Shown piece by piece: positions 1 to 6,604 of a stretch of DNA of 14,635 bases (position 1 is the first letter of the stretch; the number at the start of each line of letters is the position of its first letter). The stretch spans positions 1 through 14,635 of the forward strand of contig JBFXAM010000113.1 in NCBI GenBank assembly GCA_050184295.1, read 5' to 3'. Made by a program: the position numbers and the translations under genes. The notes under the pieces were generated by a model, which saw only the letters and a program-made list of their open reading frames with translations, searched no databases and was not told where the DNA came from. The DNA comes from JBFXAM01 sp050184295. GTDB taxonomy: Bacteria; Planctomycetota; Phycisphaerae; UBA1845; Fen-1342.

Positions 1-2660
1 GGCTGCGACGCCGTGCCCGGCAGCGACAGCGCTGTGACTCGCTCGTCGGCGAAATCAAACCGCAGCAGACCTTCAGCGGTGCAGAGAAACACGATCGGCG
101 GCGGCGCTTCGACCGGCGGGGTCGCTGCCGCGTCTTCGTCCATCTCCGCCCGCGGCGGCGCGCCGACCCGGCGCGGCACGGCGCGCGGATAAAACGTCGT
201 CAACGACTCCCGGCCGATCTGCCGCGCTATCCAATCCGACGACCAGGCTTGTCGCGGCGCGTCATTCTCGATCCACAGCAGCATCTGTCCGCCGCCGCGC
301 AGCGCCGCGAGCGCGACGCGCGGGTCTTCGGGCAGGCGCAGCAGCGCGCCAAGTTCGGGCAGGTCCGGGTCGGAGACAAACTCGCGATTCGCGACCAGCT
401 CGCTGCGCAGAAACTCGCCGTTCTCGGCCTCGGGGACGCGCGGCGTCGCGGCGGCGAGCGTCGCGAACGACGAGAATCGCGGGCCGACGAACTGATCGAA
501 CAGCGCGATCTCGCTGGGCTTGATGTTCAGGCGCAGCGGCGCGGCGTGCTCGAGCTCGACGACGCGTCGGCGGTCATAGCGCCAGACGCGCCCACTGGAT
601 TCCTCGTGCCCCAGCCACGGCCAGTTGGTCGGCGAGGGAAACCAATTTTCGTCGACGCCTTCGAGCGGCGTGAGCTGGTCGGCGGCGCCGTCGTAGCACA
701 GCAGGCGGTGGTCGCGGGCCAGCACGATCCAGCGCCCCGTCGACGCACCCAGCGGAACCGCCAGCAGGGGCGCGCGCAGCGCCGGGTGTCGCGCGGCGCC
801 GGCGGGCGGCTGGCTCAGGAAGCTCGCGGTGGCGCGCAGCATCGAGACGCCCGGCGCGCTGCCGGCGTGCTGGAGCGCGGTCGTTGCGTCGCCGGCGCGG
901 CCCGACGCGAGCGCCCGCAGCGCTTCGATGATCGCCGCCGTCTGGACGCGCGAGCGGGCGGCGGCGGTCGGCGGCGCGGGAGTCTCGTCGCCGGGGTCGA
1001 TCGCCGGAGCCGCGTCGCCGCGGGCCGCGGCGTGCTGGGCCGCGGCCTGGAGGATCGCATCGTCCGGAGTTTGCTGCACGTACTCGAGCAGCGCCGCGGC
1101 GAGCCCGAGCTCTTCGGCTTGCGCATCGCTGGTGTTGGGCAAGAGCGCGAGCGTGTGCTCGCGAATGATCGCGAAGTTCTTTTCATGCAGCGCGAAGTGC
1201 ATCCAGCGCGCGTAGGACCCCAGCGCCGGGTGGCCGCTGCGGTTCACCGCCAGCAGCAGTTCATTCAACCGCGGCTCCTCGGGATTCTGATACGCAAAGA
1301 GCGCGATGGTGGCCGCGACGCGCGGGTTGCGCAGCACGGTGTTCGGATCGCCGGTCGAGCCCTGAAGCACGTCGACCGCGTCGCTGAAGAACAGGTCGAC
1401 TGCGGCCCCGACATCGCCGCGGAGAAACGGCAGCCACGCGTCGGTATTGACGCGGAGCCACTTGCGCGGGCCGCCGGGCGAGCCGCGGAGGATCTCGCTG
1501 CGCGGCTCGACCAGCCGGGCACACTCGGAAACGAGTTCCAGCTCATTGAGCATCCACGCGGACACGGCCAGCATGTTGCCGGCGATGCGGTCGGTCTTGT
1601 CGCTTTCGCCGAGCGCGGTGCGAAAGCGCGTCCACCAGAAACCGGCGTCGATCGCGAGCGCTTCGACCTTTCGGCCGGCGGGGACCAGCACGCGCTGCAC
1701 GCGGATGTCCGGATCGTCGAGCGAACCAGCCGCCGACGGATTGTCCGTCCAGAGCGTCCATTCAAAGTGAAACGGGCCGCGCCCCGGGCCCGCGAGGTCG
1801 ATGCGTGACGGGCCCAGCCAGATGTTGGTTACGGGCTGCGGCATCGCGACGTCGGCCTGACCGTTCACGAGACGGAGACCCTCGGCGGCGTCGCCGGCGG
1901 TGTACGCGACGCGCGCCCGCAGCAGCGCCGAGAGCTCGTCTTCGGGAATGCCCGCGCCCAGCGCCTCGAGCATCTCGTATGATCGCTCCGCGAGCCCGTC
2001 CGCGTAGGCCCGGACTGCGGCGGCGATCTGCGGGCCGCGCGGCAGGCGATAGTTTGTCAGCAGCCAGTCGTCACCGACGAGCACGGCCCCGACCTCGCGC
2101 GGCCCGCCGGTTCCGAAGACGCGCAGATGAACGGCCGGGCCGAGGAAGCGCTCGGGACGGAAGCGGTCGACCTCGCTGACCTGCCGTACGCGCCGCCCGT
2201 TGACATGCGTGATCAGGTCGCCGGGATGCAGGTCCGTCGTGCCGTCGGCGCGCTGCACGAGCACGGCCTGGTCGGGCGGCACAATGTTCTCGAGGATGTA
2301 GCGCAGGCGATAAGCGACCTCGGGATCGTCCGCCGCTTCGAGAAAGTCGCGCAACGCCGGGACGATGTCGGGGCCGAGCACCAGGAAATCGCGCGTTGCC
2401 GACTCGCGCTCGCGAAAGTCCGCGTCGCCAAGCCGGTCGAGCAGCCGCGCCAGCCGCGGGTCGGCCGGCGCGCTGGGGCGCGACGACGCCGTCGGCGGAG
2501 GCTCGCCCTGCGCGCGCGCCGGGTGCGCCCGCATCGGCAGTCCCAGCGCGGCCACCGTCGCGCACAACAGCAGGACGACCGAGCGGCGCGCGACGCTGCG
2601 ACGGTGGGTGCGAGACGCCGCCGCGTTTCCGCCAATCGCGGGCGTACGATCACCTTTCAC
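1..2660 (-). CDS. Large exported protein with HEAT-like, PDZ-like and propeller-like parts (C-terminus beyond window)
   Basis: This frame has no stop from the GTG at 2660 to the left edge, 886 codons, so the C-terminus lies outside the window. An in-frame TGA sits about 70 bases upstream of the GTG, with no ATG or other GTG between, which makes this GTG the likely start; a GGGAG lies 8 bases ahead. Residues 20-50 look like a signal peptide: arginine-rich (an RRSVV stretch resembles a Tat motif, weakly), then hydrophobic, then ARA before QGE. Residues 67-123 resemble the HEAT-like segment common in planctomycete secreted proteins (LGDADFRERESATRDFLVLG). Residues 131-185 look PDZ-like, with HPGDLITHVNGRRV. 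A helical, possibly TPR-like middle follows. The far part contains propeller-like strands, such as RWIVLARDHRLLCYDG near residue 641 and IVFLCTAEGLLRFDF near 855. It is divergent from the enoyl-CoA hydratase gene. Probably periplasmic or surface; the specific function is unknown. Confidence 0.8.
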   Translation of the reverse strand, partial: MKGDRTPAIGGNAAASRTHRRSVARRSVVLLLCATVAALGLPMRAHPARAQGEPPPTASSRPSAPADPRLARLLDRLGDADFRERESATRDFLVLGPDIVPALRDFLEAADDPEVAYRLRYILENIVPPDQAVLVQRADGTTDLHPGDLITHVNGRRVRQVSEVDRFRPERFLGPAVHLRVFGTGGPREVGAVLVGDDWLLTNYRLPRGPQIAAAVRAYADGLAERSYEMLEALGAGIPEDELSALLRARVAYTAGDAAEGLRLVNGQADVAMPQPVTNIWLGPSRIDLAGPGRGPFHFEWTLWTDNPSAAGSLDDPDIRVQRVLVPAGRKVEALAIDAGFWWTRFRTALGESDKTDRIAGNMLAVSAWMLNELELVSECARLVEPRSEILRGSPGGPRKWLRVNTDAWLPFLRGDVGAAVDLFFSDAVDVLQGSTGDPNTVLRNPRVAATIALFAYQNPEEPRLNELLLAVNRSGHPALGSYARWMHFALHEKNFAIIREHTLALLPNTSDAQAEELGLAAALLEYVQQTPDDAILQAAAQHAAARGDAAPAIDPGDETPAPPTAAARSRVQTAAIIEALRALASGRAGDATTALQHAGSAPGVSMLRATASFLSQPPAGAARHPALRAPLLAVPLGASTGRWIVLARDHRLLCYDGAADQLTPLEGVDENWFPSPTNWPWLGHEESSGRVWRYDRRRVVELEHAAPLRLNIKPSEIALFDQFVGPRFSSFATLAAATPRVPEAENGEFLRSELVANREFVSDPDLPELGALLRLPEDPRVALAALRGGGQMLLWIENDAPRQAWSSDWIARQIGRESLTTFYPRAVPRRVGAPPRAEMDEDAAATPPVEAPPPIVFLCTAEGLLRFDFADERVTALSLPGTASQ

Positions 2661-2721
2661 GCTGCCTGCTCCCAGGGTCCGCGGCGCGGCTTGCCGGCTC
2701 CGACGCGTTTGACCCGGCGGA

Positions 2722-2727
2722 ATTGTA
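2722..2727 (-). promoter_or_regulatory. Possible -10 box for the exported-protein gene
   Basis: On the minus strand this reads TACAAT, inside one of the few AT-rich islands in the 225-base divergent gap at 2661-2885. It lies about 60 bases upstream of the GTG at 2660. No convincing -35 box is seen 16-18 bases further upstream, so this is a weak call. The rest of the gap is GC-rich and shows no gene. Confidence 0.22.
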
Positions 2728-2871
2728 TTTCAATCGCGCGCGACCCGACAGCGCGGCGTAACCGCCCACGAGCCGGAGCCACCGCACTAGCGCTCCGGGT
2801 CCCGCCAGCCCGGACGCCCGCACCGCGGTTGTCGCCCGCCGGCTCCAGCCGTACGATGGCGCGCAATCTCC

Positions 2872-2876
2872 AAGGG
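2872..2876 (+). promoter_or_regulatory. Ribosome binding site that sets the enoyl-CoA hydratase start
   Basis: AAGGG lies 9 bases before the ATG at 2886. The reading frame is open for several hundred bases upstream, and there is another in-frame ATG at 2856 that would add ten residues. The site and the family's usual N-terminus favour 2886. Confidence 0.6.
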
Positions 2877-2885
2877 TGTTCGCAC

Positions 2886-3656
2886 ATGGCCGAGGAAATC
2901 CTCACGCATCGCGTCGATCACATCGGCATTGTCCGGCTGAACCGCCCGGACAAGCTCAACGCCCTCAACATGGCGACGATGGCGCAGGTCGTCGAGGCCT
3001 TCGAGAGCTACGACGCCGACCCGCAGATTCGCTGTATGCTGATTACGGGCAGCGAGCGCGCGTTCGCCGCGGGCGCCGACATCAACGAGATGGCCGACGC
3101 GACGCTGGTCGACATGTATCACCGCAACCAGTTCGCCCGCTGGGAGCGCATCAAGCGCGTGCAGAAGCCCATCGTCGCCGCCGTCAGCGGCTACGCGCTC
3201 GGCGGCGGCTGCGAGCTGATGATGCACTGCGACATCATCGTCGCGTCCGAAACCGCACGCTTCGGGCAACCGGAAATCAACATTGGCGTCATGCCCGGCG
3301 CCGGCGGGACGCAACGGCTCACGCGCGCCATCGGCAAAGCCCGCGCGATGGACATGGTGCTCACCGGGCGGATGATCACGGCCGCCGAGGCGCTCCAGGC
3401 CGGCCTGATCAGCCGCGTCGTGCCCGCGGAAAACTACTTCGACGAGGCGCTCGCCGTCTGTCGCGAGCTGTCCAACAAGCCGCCGATCGCACTGCGCCTC
3501 GCGAAGGAGGCGGTGTTGAAGTCATACGAGACGACGCTCGCCGAGGGGCTCGAATACGAGCGCAAACTGTTCTACATGCTCTTTGCGACCGAGGACCAGC
3601 GCGAGGGCATGCGCGCGTTCCAGGAGAAACGTCCGGCCGTGTTCATGGGTCGCTGA
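2886..3656 (+). CDS. paaF: Enoyl-CoA hydratase, crotonase family (PaaF-like)
   Basis: A 256-residue protein of normal crotonase length. It adds water across the 2,3 double bond of trans-enoyl-CoA thioesters in the cytoplasm. Both catalytic glutamates of true hydratases are present: E110 in GYALGGGCE and E130 in FGQPE, followed by GVMPGAGGTQRLTR. The oxyanion-hole regions are FAAGADINEMA (residues 60-70) and the GGG at 106-108. The C-terminal ATEDQREGMRAFQEKR helix is typical of the family. The FAAGAD-NEMA stretch and the C-terminus resemble PaaF (2,3-dehydroadipyl-CoA hydratase), and the next gene is PaaG-like, so the phenylacetate pathway is plausible. A general beta-oxidation hydratase is the alternative, and the symbol is tentative. 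It probably leads the plus-strand gene run; the 197-base gap to the next gene allows a separate promoter there. Confidence 0.93.
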   Translation: MAEEILTHRVDHIGIVRLNRPDKLNALNMATMAQVVEAFESYDADPQIRCMLITGSERAFAAGADINEMADATLVDMYHRNQFARWERIKRVQKPIVAAVSGYALGGGCELMMHCDIIVASETARFGQPEINIGVMPGAGGTQRLTRAIGKARAMDMVLTGRMITAAEALQAGLISRVVPAENYFDEALAVCRELSNKPPIALRLAKEAVLKSYETTLAEGLEYERKLFYMLFATEDQREGMRAFQEKRPAVFMGR

Positions 3657-3842
3657 GGCGCGGACGCAGAAGCGTCGCAGGGCGAGAATCGAACGCCGAG
3701 ACCCGGAACGCGAGCGCCGCAGAGTCGACCGACCGTGACCGGCGGCGGCTGCGCGGATCCGTCTCGCGCGCGATCGGCGAGGTCGGATTCGCGGCAAGAA
3801 CAAGCGGTCGAGGGCTCGCCCCCGCGGCTCAACCCTGCTCCC

Positions 3843-3846
3843 AGGA
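3843..3846 (+). promoter_or_regulatory. Ribosome binding site for the PaaG-like gene
   Basis: AGGA lies 7 bases before the ATG at 3854. The frame is open upstream for almost a kilobase, across the previous gene, so this site together with crotonase alignment fixes the start. The 197 bases before it (3657-3853) are GC-rich; I see no gene there and only a 5-bp hairpin at 3663-3676 without a T-tract. Confidence 0.55.
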
Positions 3847-3853
3847 ATCTTCG

Positions 3854-4663
3854 ATGAGTTCAAACTTCGCAACGATCGCCGTCGGCGTCGAAGCCGGCGT
3901 GTTGACCATCACGCTCAATCGCCCCGACGCGCTGAACGCGTTTAACGAAACCATGAGCGTTGAGCTGGGCGCCGCGCTGAAGTCCGCGGCGCGCGACGAC
4001 AGCGTCCGCTGCGTTGTGCTCACCGGCGCCGGCCGGGCGTTCTGTTCCGGTCAGGATCTGCACGAAATCAAGAACCGCTACACCGGCGGCGCCGACATGA
4101 CGCGGCTCGACTTCGCCGCCCACTTGCGCCAGAGATTCAACCCGGTCGTCGCCCGCCTGCGGACGCTCGAGAAGCCGGTGGTCGCGGCGGTGAACGGCGT
4201 CGCGGCGGGCGCCGGCGCGAGCTTCGCGTTCGCGTGCGACCTGCGCGTCTGCGCCCGCAACGCGTCGTTCGTCATGGCGTTTGTCCACGTCGGTCTGGTG
4301 CCCGACTCCGGCGCGACGCTCACGCTCCTGCAAGCGGTTGGCTACGCCCGGGCGGCAGAGCTCTGCTTCCTCGGCGAAAAGCTGCCCGCGGACGAGGCGC
4401 TGCGCTACAACCTCGTGAATCGCGTCGTCGACGACGAGCAGCTCGGGACCGAGACCGCGAAGCTCGCGCAGCGCCTCGCGGGCCTGCCGACACGCGCCAT
4501 TGGCTACACCAAGCGCGCCCTGCAAAACGCGTGGACGACGACGCTTGACGACCAGCTCGAATACGAGGCGTTCCTGCAACAGACCGCCGGCCACACCGCC
4601 GACCACCGCGAAGGCGTGCTCGCGTTTGTCGAGAAACGCAAGCCGCGCTTCGAGGGGCGCTGA
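3854..4663 (+). CDS. paaG: PaaG-like 1,2-epoxyphenylacetyl-CoA isomerase (crotonase family)
   Basis: A 269-residue crotonase-fold protein. PaaG converts ring-1,2-epoxyphenylacetyl-CoA to its oxepin form in aerobic phenylacetate degradation, and also isomerises the double bond of later intermediates. Supporting features are GAGRAFCSGQDL (residues 58-69), KPVVAAVNGVAAGAGASFAF (107-126), and HVGLVPDSGAT with D151 at the position of the catalytic aspartate of PaaG. The C-terminal block of the family is also present, including TKRAL, the LEYEAFLQQTAGHTADHREG stretch and FVEKRKPRFEGR. The first hydratase glutamate is replaced (GAGA at 119-122), which argues against a hydratase. One difference from the usual sequence is SGA where most family members have SGG. 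nadC follows after only 19 bases, so the two are probably co-transcribed. A related enoyl-CoA isomerase acting on other acyl-CoAs is the alternative. Confidence 0.87.
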   Translation: MSSNFATIAVGVEAGVLTITLNRPDALNAFNETMSVELGAALKSAARDDSVRCVVLTGAGRAFCSGQDLHEIKNRYTGGADMTRLDFAAHLRQRFNPVVARLRTLEKPVVAAVNGVAAGAGASFAFACDLRVCARNASFVMAFVHVGLVPDSGATLTLLQAVGYARAAELCFLGEKLPADEALRYNLVNRVVDDEQLGTETAKLAQRLAGLPTRAIGYTKRALQNAWTTTLDDQLEYEAFLQQTAGHTADHREGVLAFVEKRKPRFEGR

Positions 4664-4672
4664 CCGCTCACC

Positions 4673-4676
4673 GGAG
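4673..4676 (+). promoter_or_regulatory. Ribosome binding site for nadC
   Basis: GGAG lies 6 bases before the ATG at 4683, in the 19-base gap after the paaG stop. It favours this start over an in-frame ATG at 4500 inside paaG. Confidence 0.6.
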
Positions 4677-4682
4677 CGCCGC

Positions 4683-5600
4683 ATGAGTCCATCGTCACCA
4701 CGCGCGTCGTGGTCGTCACGCACGATCCAACTGATCGAAACCGCGCTCGACGAAGATCTCGACACGCGCGGCGACCTGTCGGGCGTTCTGCTGCACGACG
4801 CGGCGGCGCCGGTCGCGGCGCGGATCGTGCCGCGCGCCGCCGGCGTGGTCTGCGGGCTCGCGCTGGCGCGCGAGATCTGCGCCGCGTTTGCGCGCCGTTG
4901 CGGAACGGCGCCCCGGATCGCCGCGAAAATCGAGCCGAGCGCCGCGCTCGCCGACGGGCGCCACGTCAGCGCCGGGCAGTTGATCGCCACGCTCGCCGGT
5001 CCGAAAGACGCTGTGCTGGCGCTCGAGCGCACGCTGCTCAACTTCCTCGGTCGCATGAGCGGCGTCGCGACGCTGACGCGCCGGTTTGTCGAAGCGATCG
5101 CCGGTTCGGGCGCGCGAATCTACGACACGCGCAAGACGCTGCCCGGCTGGCGCGAACTGGACAAGTACGCCGTCCGCTGCGGTGGCGGGCACAACCACCG
5201 CTTCGGGCTGTTCGACGCCGTTCTCCTGAAAGACAACCACCTCGCCGGCGTGCCGACCGCGCGGCTTGCGGACCACGTGCGGGCCCTGGTCGCGCGCGCG
5301 CCCACGGACCCGCCGCCCGCGTTCATCGAGGTCGAGGTTGACGCGTTCGAGCAGTTCGAAACGCTCTGCGGCGCGCCCGGCGTCGACATCATCCTGCTCG
5401 ACAATTTCTCCCCCGCCGATCTGCGCCGCGCCGTCGAACTACGCGACGGCCGAGGGCTGCGCGGCCGCGTGGAGCTGGAAGCGAGCGGCGGCGTCACCCT
5501 GGAGACGGTTGTCGCGGTCGCGGCGACGGGCGTCGACCGCATCGCGATCGGGGCGCTCACGCATTCCGCGCCCGCGCTCGACCTGGGCCTCGATCTCTGA
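4683..5600 (+). CDS. nadC: Nicotinate-nucleotide pyrophosphorylase (carboxylating), quinolinate phosphoribosyltransferase
   Basis: A 305-residue protein, close to the usual length of about 280-300. It joins quinolinate and PRPP with release of CO2 and pyrophosphate to give nicotinate mononucleotide, the committed step of de novo NAD synthesis. Visible family motifs are DEDLDTRGDLS (residues 23-33), LERTLLNFLGRMSGVAT (114-130), IYDTRKTLPGWRELDKYAVR (146-165), CGGGHNHRFGLFDAVLLKDNH (166-186), IEVEVD (215-220), ILLDNFS (237-243), LEASGGV (265-271) and IAIGALTHS (287-295). These hold the basic residues that bind the quinolinate carboxylates and the PRPP phosphates, and the acidic metal-binding residues. 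nadA and nadB are not in this window. It is tightly linked to the upstream paaG-like gene, which looks like chance co-transcription rather than shared function. Confidence 0.97.
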   Translation: MSPSSPRASWSSRTIQLIETALDEDLDTRGDLSGVLLHDAAAPVAARIVPRAAGVVCGLALAREICAAFARRCGTAPRIAAKIEPSAALADGRHVSAGQLIATLAGPKDAVLALERTLLNFLGRMSGVATLTRRFVEAIAGSGARIYDTRKTLPGWRELDKYAVRCGGGHNHRFGLFDAVLLKDNHLAGVPTARLADHVRALVARAPTDPPPAFIEVEVDAFEQFETLCGAPGVDIILLDNFSPADLRRAVELRDGRGLRGRVELEASGGVTLETVVAVAATGVDRIAIGALTHSAPALDLGLDL

Positions 5601-5653
5601 GATCGCTCCAGCCCGCGGTATGATTCGCCCGGGTTCGAGCCGGAGAGTCCCGC

Positions 5654-6568
5654 ATGACCCACGCGCGCCGTACGGGCTTCACGCTCATCGAACTCCTCGT
5701 CGTCATCGCGATCATCGGCCTGCTCGTCGCGCTGCTGCTGCCCCACCTGAGCGGCGCGCGGCGCAGTGCGCGGACGACGCTCTGCTCCAGCAACCTGCGC
5801 CAGATCGGCGTCGGATGGACGATCTACGCTGACCAGCACAACGGCGCAATCGTCCCCGGCCGGCCGGGGCGCTTCACTGACTCGACCCGCAACGTCTACT
5901 GGGTGGGCAACGGACACCAGTATCGCCCGCGCTGGTTTGTGACGCTGGGCCGCGAGGCGGGCTTCTACGCGTTCCGCAATCCCAGCCCGAATCCGGCCGA
6001 CGACAACCGGCTCAAGGTCGACGGAAGCGACGTCTTTCTCTGTCCGCTCGTGCCGGAGCGGAACAACAACCGGAACTTCGCGTTCGGCTACAACCACCAG
6101 TTCCTGGGCAACACGCGCTTCCGTGGCGGCAATGAAAACCGCGGCTTCATTCGCTTTCCCGTCAAGATCGAGTCGCTCGCCGGGGCGTCGACCGTGATGG
6201 CTGCGGACGCCCTTGGCACTGCCGCCGGAAAGCCCGCGGCCGCGCGCACCCCGTATCGCGACGACGGCGCGTCGGACGTCTACGCGGTCGGCAACCACGC
6301 GTGGTCGCTCGATCCGCCGCGACTGACCGCGACGAGCGACTATTGCGACGACAACAACCGCGCGCCCGAGCATCGCTCGGCGCCGGACCTGCGGCACAGC
6401 GGCCGGGCCAACGTGCTGTTTTGCGACGGGCACGTCGCGCCGCTCGACTATGCCCGGCTGGGGTACGTCGCGAACGCCGACGGCGGCGTCGCAGCGCAGT
6501 CGCCGGACGCGCACAACCAGCTCTTCAGCGGTACGCGACTTGACGACGATCCACCGGATGTCAACTGA
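5654..6568 (+). CDS. Pseudopilin-like protein with prepilin N-terminal signal and C-terminal H-X9-DG motif
   Basis: A 304-residue protein. The N-terminus MTHARRTG/FTLIELLVV is a class III (type IV pilin) signal: prepilin peptidase would cut after G8, and E13 is the conserved Glu5 of the mature form. Residues 10-30 form the hydrophobic membrane helix. The C-terminus carries HSGRANVLFCDGH (248-260), exactly the H-X9-DG pattern of the planctomycete family often annotated as DUF1559 or type II secretion pseudopilin. The middle has cysteines at 44, 130, 231 and 257 and several Asn-rich loops. GGAGAG lies 6 bases before the ATG, and nadC ends 53 bases upstream, so it may be read from the same transcript. 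It is probably anchored in the cytoplasmic membrane or assembled into a pseudopilus. Its cargo or partner cannot be read from the sequence, and no secretion-system gene is nearby. Confidence 0.92.
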   Translation: MTHARRTGFTLIELLVVIAIIGLLVALLLPHLSGARRSARTTLCSSNLRQIGVGWTIYADQHNGAIVPGRPGRFTDSTRNVYWVGNGHQYRPRWFVTLGREAGFYAFRNPSPNPADDNRLKVDGSDVFLCPLVPERNNNRNFAFGYNHQFLGNTRFRGGNENRGFIRFPVKIESLAGASTVMAADALGTAAGKPAAARTPYRDDGASDVYAVGNHAWSLDPPRLTATSDYCDDNNRAPEHRSAPDLRHSGRANVLFCDGHVAPLDYARLGYVANADGGVAAQSPDAHNQLFSGTRLDDDPPDVN

Positions 6569-6569
6569 C

Positions 6570-6598
6570 GCCGGAGGTGGCTGGCGGAGCGCTCCGGC
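6570..6598. terminator. Possible bidirectional terminator hairpin between convergent genes
   Basis: GCCGGAG at 6570-6576 pairs with CTCCGGC at 6592-6598. A competing 12-base palindrome, CGGAGCGCTCCG, sits at 6585-6596. It lies in the 36-base gap between the stop of the pseudopilin gene and the stop of the glycosyltransferase gene. There is no T-tract on either side, so the call rests on position and pairing only. Confidence 0.35.
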
Positions 6599-6604
6599 AA
6601 GTGC

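Noticed and set aside
249..1808. 519-codon open frame on the plus strand
   Set aside because: Antisense to the exported-protein frame, which has a signal peptide, HEAT-like and PDZ-like segments and no stop for 886 codons. The plus frame has low-complexity Arg/Ala-rich content.
2127..2885. Upstream extension of the enoyl-CoA hydratase frame
   Set aside because: The frame is open but the extra residues are Arg/Ala-rich and overlap the divergent exported-protein gene. The crotonase fold starts at the ATG at 2886, which has its own ribosome binding site.
3685..3715. tRNA-like T-arm string (GGCGTTCGATTCTCGCC) on the minus strand
   Set aside because: The stem does not pair in the 5-bp, 7-base-loop tRNA form, and no acceptor, D or anticodon arms were found around it.
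2876..3853. Long upstream extension of the PaaG frame, out of phase across the hydratase gene
   Set aside because: It overlaps the real hydratase coding frame, and the family N-terminus and AGGA site place the start at 3854.
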